Part shown: positions 56,888-64,000 of the stretch, piece after piece
How the letters are laid out: each line of letters opens with the position of its first letter
Position numbering within the stretch: the first letter of the stretch is position 1
Assembly (NCBI RefSeq): GCF_049306965.1
Contig: NC_133183.1
Coordinates: 15,185,001-15,249,000, forward strand
DNA length: 64,000 bases
Direction: 5' to 3'
Source of the DNA: Danio rerio
Taxonomy: Eukaryota > Chordata > Actinopteri > Cypriniformes > Danionidae
The notes under the pieces: model-generated
What the model was told of the DNA's origin: nothing
The model's input: only the letters and a program-made list of their open reading frames with translations
The model's database searches: none
Made by a program: the position numbers and the translations under genes

Positions 56888-57506
56888 CAACATAAAGCAT
56901 CAGAGTACATGGGGTAATAATGGTTGAGCAGTAATTTACCATTTATTATCACAGTAACTATCTGTAATGTTACTGTAATTTATTCTTTGCACTACAAAAT
57001 TTCATACAAATCCTGCTCCTTTTACTGTAAAATACTGTTTCCTTTTATTACAGCAAAACACTGGCTATTTTACAGTTATTTACTGCATAATCTACAGTAA
57101 GGGTTAACAGTGTACGTTAAAGCCTATAATCACTATAGCCTGACAGATGAACAAATAAAATTAAAACGTTATGAATAAATAGTATATCTCGTAAGATTCT
57201 GCATGATCCAATATAGTTTTATTTAATACATTTTTTTACGTTTTAATTACATTTTGGGCATGAAATCCACGCAAAATCCACCCTTCTGATGGGATCAGTT
57301 TAATCCAGGTTTTTTGGATCAAAGTGATCCAGATCCTACAAAAAAGGTCTGAAAAACCCAAACTATCCAAATCAAAACCAAGATTAGATTACGTGATCTA
57401 ATCTGATTATGTAATCCGTTTTTTCTTTTGAAAAACCCATTTTCAAGATTTGATCCAATCCCTTATCCAAAATCCTAGTGGATTACTTTTGAAAAACCGG
57501 GCCCTG

Positions 57507-57821
57507 GAGATTGTGAAATCCGGGTTTGCTGCTCGGATTTGCTTTCACATGGCATTGCCATTTTCACAATTTTTTTAAAATTTACTTATGTTTTTTGTAT
57601 TTGCACAGAAAATAAAAAATTTAAAACAAAATTTTAAAATTAGCAATTTCAAGCCCACATATTGTCATTGTTTAAGTATTTATGGCCAAAAATTCTAAAC
57701 ATGATATAAACATATCTAGATGTATTATGTTTGAATTGACCTATGCACAGTTATTCAACTTGCGAAGGGAAAAAAAACAAACGTTTTTGTGTGTGTTTGA
57801 AAAACATCTAACTGCTTATAA
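57507..57821. other. Right remnant of the TTAA-type element and flank, unit 5 side
   Basis: Colinear with 14108-14422. No gene. Confidence 0.45.
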
Positions 57822-58192
57822 GGTGGCATGGAGGCTCAGTGGTTAGCACTGTTGCTGCACAGCAAGGTGGTCGCTGGCTTCCTAGCGGGACCAAGCTGGG
57901 TCACTTGGCGTTTCTTTGTGGAGTTTGCATGTTCTCTCTATGTTCATGTGGGTTTCCTCCGGGTGCTCCAGTTTCCCCCACAGTACAGGTAGGGGAAACT
58001 GAATTGAAGAAGCCACAGTCTAAATTAGCCATAGTGTATGTGTGTGAATGTGAGTGTATAGGAGTTTACTTGGTTGTGACTGGAAGGACATCTGCTGTGT
58101 AAAACATATACTGGATAAGTTAGCAGATCTTTCCGCTGTGGCAACCCCTGATTAATAAAGGGACTAAGCCGAAGGAAAATGAATGAATGAAT
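57822..58192 (+). mobile_element. DANA-type SINE, unit 5
   Basis: Same insertion and flanks as at 14423-14793. Confidence 0.85.
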
Positions 58193-58632
58193 AATTATCT
58201 ATAAATCAAGTCATCAAGTAGCCATATAGATTTGCACTGCCTACCCAAATTTAGCCTTCTTTTGGCCAGACGTTTAGAGTCTATTAGACAGCATTTAAAC
58301 GTCTCATTGCTTGGTGAGATGTCTGAAGAACAAATACATGTGGCAGGGAAGTGTCTGTTATTTTAAATATTCATTTTCAGAGTGGAAATGTGATGTCATT
58401 TTACAGCTTAAAATGATGTTTATCATCAGCTGTTTTGTGTTGGTGACTTTTTTGACACGTTTATTGTGTCAATATGCAGCCTCTAGTCATCTTTTTAACT
58501 GTAAGAATAGCATGACACAAGAAATGCATTGCATACTTATCATACATGACAGAAACAAGATTCACAGTACTATGTAAATATGTGCTCTCCTAGAATTGTT
58601 TTTGTCAAATAATACTCTTCACAAGAGTTCAA
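58193..58632. other. 3' flank of PIM copy 5, no gene seen
   Basis: Colinear with 14794-15230. No supported feature. Confidence 0.45.
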
Positions 58633-58748
58633 TTAATGCATATGTTTTATTGTTTGTTTTGAGAGGAGCCACCTCCTGCTCAAGATTTCCTGCCTCAAAC
58701 AGCCTGAAACGTTCCTCTCAAGACAATAACATGTAGGGTGGCTGTTCT

Positions 58749-60300
58749 TCAGTTCTCCAGGTTGGTGTCCTAAAATAAAAACAGCAATTAGTTTATCAAA
58801 AGTCAATCCAAATCTAATATTCTCTAAGCTAACATCCATAGTCTTGTGTTTGAATTAACCCTCCCAAAATACTCTGCTTAGGCTTCATACCTTGAACCAT
58901 TCGTGGAGAAGAATCTCTTTTAATTGAATCCGCTGCTCTGGCTTTTGCTGGAGACAGCAACTAATCAACTGACAGCATTCTGTGAAAAACAGTTGAAACA
59001 TCTGTTTACCTTGAACTTCACACCTCCTTTGATGTTGCATGTAAGAGTCTTTAAAATAAAGAGCTTACCATCGGACAAGCCAGCTTTGGAGAAGTTGTTC
59101 TCATTGATCATGTGCAGTTCTTGAGGGTTGGGAAAGTCCTCACACACCAATACAAACAAGAGGATGCCAAGGGACCAGACTGTTGCCGGCTTCCCATTGT
59201 ATTCACCCGTTTCCTCAAACTCTGGGGGGCAGTACTCAAGGGTGCCTAAAGGTAAAAGATTTTTGCATCAATTAGCATTTGTTGCTATAAATTCAGAATA
59301 TCGTTTTTCACAGCTTAAGGGTTAATACATACCGGCAAATGAATCGTAGGGTAATTTCTTGAGAAGGTCTCCACACCCAAAGTCTATTAATTTGACTTTA
59401 TGAGTCTCCTTGTTGATCAATAGATTTTCAAGTTTGATATCGCGATGTAGAACACCATTGCGGCAGCACATGTATGCAGCTTGAGTTGCCTGCTGCATAA
59501 CAACACGCGCTAAATCTTCACTTATGAATCCTCCATAGCTTTCTGTGAAAGCATATAGGTCCTCACAGGGTGAAGGGTATTCCAACACCATTATATAATG
59601 GTCCTCCTGGTCCTGCCAGTCCAGAAGCTGGATTATTTCTGGAACGCTGGATACTCCATGGGCGAGGATGAGAAGTGCAACTTCAAGAGGAAAGGGCTCT
59701 GAATGACCCGACTACAGGAAATACATTTTTTATGATGTTTAGATAGATATATCTTTTATAGATTATGAATTGAATCATAATTTCACAAAATTTCGACAAC
59801 AGTAGCTTGTCTTATGAGAAATCACTTACGATACATATGTATTCCACATCTTCCGTCTTTGTGACAAATTTCACTGCCACCTAATAAACAAGAAATAAGC
59901 AAAGTGTAAGTAAGAATGATTGTACAGCTAACATATTGTATTTGTTACTATTTATCCAATCCAGAAAAATGAAAGGCACCTTTAAGTCATCGTGTAGACG
60001 TCGCCCCTTGTACACAGTTCCAAAGGATCCTTCACCCAGCATGTCATCGATCAGATAGTGGCAAGAATTGATGACTATTAAAACAAAACCAAGGTTAAGT
60101 AATATGAAATATCAACCAGTGTAAAACAGGACAAAATGTTTTACTTAATCAGTGTACATTTTTTGAAAATGAGGTCTGAATGTTGAATAAATAAGCTTTA
60201 GTTTTACCTATTGCCAAAAATGTATCTTGTGCAACTTAAGACTGGTTTTGTGGTCCAGGGTCACAAATGGAAACATTAAAATGGCCTGATATAGTATTGC

Positions 60301-60365
<65 letters not shown>

Positions 60366-61290
60366 TGTGTGTGTGGTGTGTTTAAGGGACAGTCAACTTA
60401 CCCTGACTTGTCATCTTTCCATTATTCTCTATTTGTTTTGAAACAGAGGCCTGTGTGCAGACTGGAGCTTGACCACCATTGATGCTCCAGTCTGACGTTG
60501 TGTGCTGTGAAATCTGAGGGAAATTGGCTCTCCCCTCGGAAGCATCGGGGACTGGAATCTCAGTGGCATTGTTACAACAATCAGAAGTGGATGAGTGAAA
60601 TGGAGGCTGGGTGACATCAGTACTCCAGACTGACACTTTGTGTACCGGAGTCCGGGTAGCGTCAGTACTCCAATCTGATGTGGTGCGTGTTGGAGTCTTA
60701 GTGAAATCATTGCTCCACCTTGATGTGGTGCGTGCTAGAGCCAGGCCATCACAATAGTCAGGACTAAGCAATGGAGTCTGGCTGATTTCAAAGTTCCAGT
60801 CGAATGAAGTCTGAGCAGTATTGCTGCTCAGAACTGGAGAACGGAGGACATCAGGTTGAACAGTAAGATGTTTCTTTACTGTTGGATAGACTTCAGGGTC
60901 ACTGGCTGAAGGTTCCTGAAGATTGAGGTCTACAGTATGAATGACCTGCTGTAGAGATCCGTCACCTGAAGAGGAGGAAGGTTGTACTTCAGGTGGTGCT
61001 GCAGTTGCCCCAGTGTCCTGAGCCTCTCCATCAACCTGAAGTGTACTATTTTTTTCAGCAGCACTCAAACAGGAGAACCACCGCCACAACTTGAACCTTC
61101 TTTTCTTTTTACGGTTGGCCTCCTTTCTCTTTTTATTTTTCCCCTCACTCGCACTATCTTCACCTACGCCAACAGGATGTTTATGAGCTTCCACCAAATT
61201 GGTGAGCTGTGGCGGTGCATCGTGATGGTAAACGTGCACACGCTCAAAATCATTGTTTGCCTTTTTGCAACGACAATTACGTTGACCCAT
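58749..61290 (-). CDS. PIM-like serine/threonine kinase, copy 5
   Basis: Exons on the minus strand: 60402-61290, 59980-60074, 59830-59880, 59333-59711, 59069-59245, 58891-58979 and 58749-58769. The product is 566 residues, the shortest of the five. Exon 1 lacks the same 16 residues as copy 2 and one further exact 15-residue unit (SAHTMSDWSIDKIKT). Catalytic residues are Lys332, Asp436 and Asp455. Private changes include GGFISEDLAR in exon 4 and FEISQ in exon 1. Closest to copy 4 by shared CLSAAEKNST, QPPFH, EGRANF and DSFAG. Stop TGA at 58749-58751; poly(A) signal 58646-58651. Confidence 0.95.
60303..60375. repeat. (GT)n microsatellite in intron 1, copy 5
   Basis: About 73 bp of GT with one TTT interruption at 60362-60364; sense strand CA, close to the exon 1 donor (GT at 60400-60401). 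Confidence 0.95.
60451..60819 (-). repeat. 45-bp coding minisatellite, copy 5 (two units fewer)
   Basis: Shortest Trp-Ser array. Compared with copy 1, 48 bp and 45 bp are missing at separate places, both in frame. Confidence 0.9.
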
Positions 61291-61706
61291 CGCTCAACTA
61301 GTTTAACCGCAGAATGCCAAAGTCAGAGTTGCATTCGCATTCTCTTAGCTATGATGTCACCTTTCGAACATTCACATTCAATTCTAAATGTGACGCATGC
61401 TGGGCCGTTTCTGTGGAGCGTTTCTGTGGCCATTTAAAAGTGCCATGTTGTTTTTGCATAAAGTATATGCCTTATAATCAATCAATAACTGATCACACAT
61501 ACTCATAGCCTGTATGCAAGCGGCTGCCCGGTAAACAGGCTAAACTTGTAAAACACCAGCGTTACGCCTTAATGAAATGAATTCTGCGTCAGTTTTACAA
61601 CGAACTAAAACTCGAAATTAATTAAAATAAACAGTTGTAACAATAAAAATCATTGAAAAACATTTGTTTTTCACTATTTTACTTTTTTTTACTATTTTAC
61701 TAAAAA
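61291..61706 (-). promoter_or_regulatory. Presumed promoter region of PIM copy 5 and AT-rich flank
   Basis: Conserved upstream block of the copy 2/3 variant (CACCTTTCG on the plus strand), with minus-strand TGACATCA, then AT-rich DNA. Function is inferred. Confidence 0.3.
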
Positions 61707-62308
61707 CCTATAGAAGACGAAACCTTCAAAAACTATACAAAAATAGGTAAAAACAAATAAATAAATACGTTCATAAATAAATTCGTAAATTCCTGCATAT
61801 TTATTTGCTTTATTTATGCAGGAATTTGTGGATTTATTTACTCATTTATTGTTATATTAGCTTTTTTATTTTTTATTTTTTATTTATTTATTTTATTTTA
61901 TTATTTATAGTTTTCTTTATGCATATATGTTCCTATTTATTTATGCTTTGTTTTATTTATGCAGAAATTATTTACTTATTTATTTATATATTTTCGTTTT
62001 TATCCATTTTTATTTATGCAGACATTTATTTATTTATTTGTTTATTTGCGTATTTATTTATTTTATGCCTGCATTCATGGATTTATTTACTCATTTATTT
62101 ATTTGCGTATTTATTTATTAATTATTTTATTTATACAGGAATTTATAGATTTCAATGCTTATTTATGTATATATGCGCGTATTTAGTTATTCTTTTTTTT
62201 ATTTTGTTTTATTTTTGCAGAAATGTAAATGTATTCTCCAATTTCTTTATTTATTTGCGCATTTATTCATTTATTTATTTATTTTTGCCGGTTTCGTCCT
62301 TCGTATAA
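61707..62308. mobile_element. AT-rich palindromic MITE-like element, unit 5
   Basis: Shorter form, with inverted ends as in units 2 and 4. A 167-codon frame across it is low-complexity and not a gene. Confidence 0.55.
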
Positions 62309-62670
62309 ACTCAGCATTCTTTTGATTTTGGATGCATGCTTTTTTTTCTATTGACATAATAATGTTGCTCCCTTTTTATTCATTCATTCTTTATTGTACT
62401 GCGTGCGTTTGTATATGTGTCACTGGTAGTGTTGAGGTTGACATTTTGTATGGGTAAATTCTTTAATGAATGTATAAATGAATGGTTTGACTCGACCCTA
62501 ATAAGTATGGCTGATATTTTAATCCTCATGCTTAAAATATCATCAGTGACTTTCACTTCTATTTTTTGATAGGCTACATGTTTATATATATTGCTAAATT
62601 GTTTATATCCATTCCCACATTGACACATTTATATTCTAGCAATCTCGTATTTTACTATTGTCTAGACAAA
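62309..62670. other. Conserved spacer, no gene seen
   Basis: Equivalent of 5127-5479. No supported feature. Confidence 0.5.
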
Positions 62671-64000
62671 CTTTTTTTTAAATTAATTTTTTTATTTAAA
62701 CTTCAAATAACAAACAGGCATTTTACACTTCCATTGTTAAACATATATAAAATTATAACCAAGCAGCATATAATACACAAAACAGTACAAATTAATAATA
62801 ACATAAAAATAAACCTTAAATAATACAAAAGAAAATACATTACATTCAGAGGGGTCAGTCCATATATGTTGACAAAAGCTTAGAGAGCTTTAAGGCACCT
62901 TTTGTTTTTACTTGTTTTATAGATTTATATGACATATTGAAATCATTTTTAAATGCTTTGAAACAAGAAGAAACGTTAACAAATCTACATTTGTGTACAT
63001 AAAATTTTGCTACAATCGACATATTATTACATAGAAATTCAACTTCCTTGTTTTTCATAAAAATGCCAAATTTCACAATGTGATAGTCAAACGCAGGTGT
63101 TACATTTTTAGTTATCAACCACTAATACAATCTGTCCCAAAAGGATTTGACACTGGAACAACTATAAAAAAAGATGTTCATGGGATTCTATATCTTTCAA
63201 GCAAAAAAATACAATATTACTGTCTAAATGAAATCTTATTCTAAGAAATTCGTTACATGGATAGATGTCATTAATTGTTTTGAAATGTACTTCTTTCATT
63301 TTAGGTAACAAGGGAAATGACAGGTATCTTTTTCTAATTTCAATAGTGTCCGCTTTAGAAAATCTCTCAGATAAAACTTTTCTTTTAACAGGAAGAGGAA
63401 AATATTCTTTTGTCAGTAGTGATCTCAAGACCTTGTTGTTACATTTAATATCCAAAAATGAATAATTATTTATAAACAAATCAACTAGTGTAGGTATTAC
63501 AGAGGAGTATTGCATTATACCTTTAACTAAATTTCTAAATTTATAAAATGATCATAGCTCAACATATTACCATCATCATCCATTAAATGAATTACATTCC
63601 AAATTCCTTTGTCAAACCAGTCTTTAAAAAATAAAGATTTCCTGTCATGTAGAACACACCTGTTATTCCAAATGATAACATTATGTGGAGTAAAATTGTG
63701 CTTGTACAACATTTTCCAATATAGTAACACTTCTGCATGAAAACCAGACAATTTAAATGGCAATTTTAGTAAGTCAAAATCACATTTTAGAAGAAAAGAA
63801 ATTCCTCCCATCCTTTGAAAAATATGAAAAGGGATGCTAAACCATAAAGACGGTTCATCTTTAACAAAGCTTTGTAACCATTTTAACTTCATTACTCCAT
63901 TTATAACGCCAAAATCAATAACATTCAACCCCCCTTCCTCTGATAACTTTACCAAATCATTTTTTCAAAATAAATGTTGCTTATTGTTCCAAAATAAACT
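62671..64000 (-). mobile_element. L1-type LINE, unit 5, cut by the window end
   Basis: Poly(A) tail and the C-terminal part of ORF2. Relative to the other copies, about 100 bp is missing near 63535, which splits the C-terminal frame in two. The element continues past the window edge. Confidence 0.85.

Larger units (their letters stand above)
54130..57112. mobile_element. TA-target TIR element nested, unit 4
   Basis: TA at 54128-54129 and 57113-57114. The left end CACTGTTAGACCTTACCG matches the right end better than in unit 1. It contains an expanded (TA)n tract at 56817-56886 that is only about 20 bp in unit 1. Confidence 0.5.
53473..57503. mobile_element. CTG-target TIR element with nested insertions, unit 4
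   Basis: Near-identical to 10107-14104. It has the same termini, CTG at 53470-53472 and 57504-57506, and the same nested TA-target element. It was copied by the duplication, not inserted independently. Confidence 0.65.

Overview
The window is vertebrate, almost certainly zebrafish or a close cyprinid. It carries DANA-type tRNA-derived SINEs, fish L1 and L2 LINE sequence, several non-autonomous DNA transposons of kinds common in Danio, and an intron-rich kinase gene of the teleost-expanded PIM family. No bacterial gene organisation is present.

The core is a tandem array of five PIM-like serine/threonine kinase genes, all on the minus strand: 1220-3816, 15350-18000, 26759-29415, 44393-47176 and 58749-61290. 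In every copy the same seven coding exons can be traced with consensus splice sites and matching phases, giving open proteins of 597, 581, 597, 597 and 566 residues. The kinase domain is PIM-like: glycine loop, VAVK lysine, a double-proline hinge, HRD, DFG, and a VWSLG segment. Upstream of it is an unusual exon of about 300-330 codons with an N-terminus that looks acylated, a polybasic stretch, and a 15-residue Trp-Ser repeat array whose copy number differs between genes. A CA/GT microsatellite of 35 to 223 bp sits about 27 nt inside intron 1 of every copy.

Each gene is followed, on its promoter side, by the same furniture: an AT-rich palindromic element of 0.6-0.7 kb, a spacer, and a broken L1-type LINE in the gene's orientation. 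These insertions predate the duplications. Beyond the LINE the intergenic DNA differs. Units 1 and 4 carry a 4-kb nest: a TTAA-type element, split by a CTG-target element, split by a TA-target element that holds smaller elements. Unit 3 carries a 7-kb pile of CTG-target elements, one containing a fossil LTR. Unit 2 has its LINE cut short and then about 3.3 kb of unique DNA with a possible plus-strand gene (22840-23443, poly(A) signal 23839). The 3' end of a second copy of that gene opens the window.

Sequence markers group genes 1 and 3 against 2, 4 and 5, but other patches follow different groupings, as expected from unequal exchange and gene conversion. The most interesting candidates are the acylation-type N-terminus and variable repeat domain fused to PIM kinases, and the length-variable CA tract beside the exon 1 donor.
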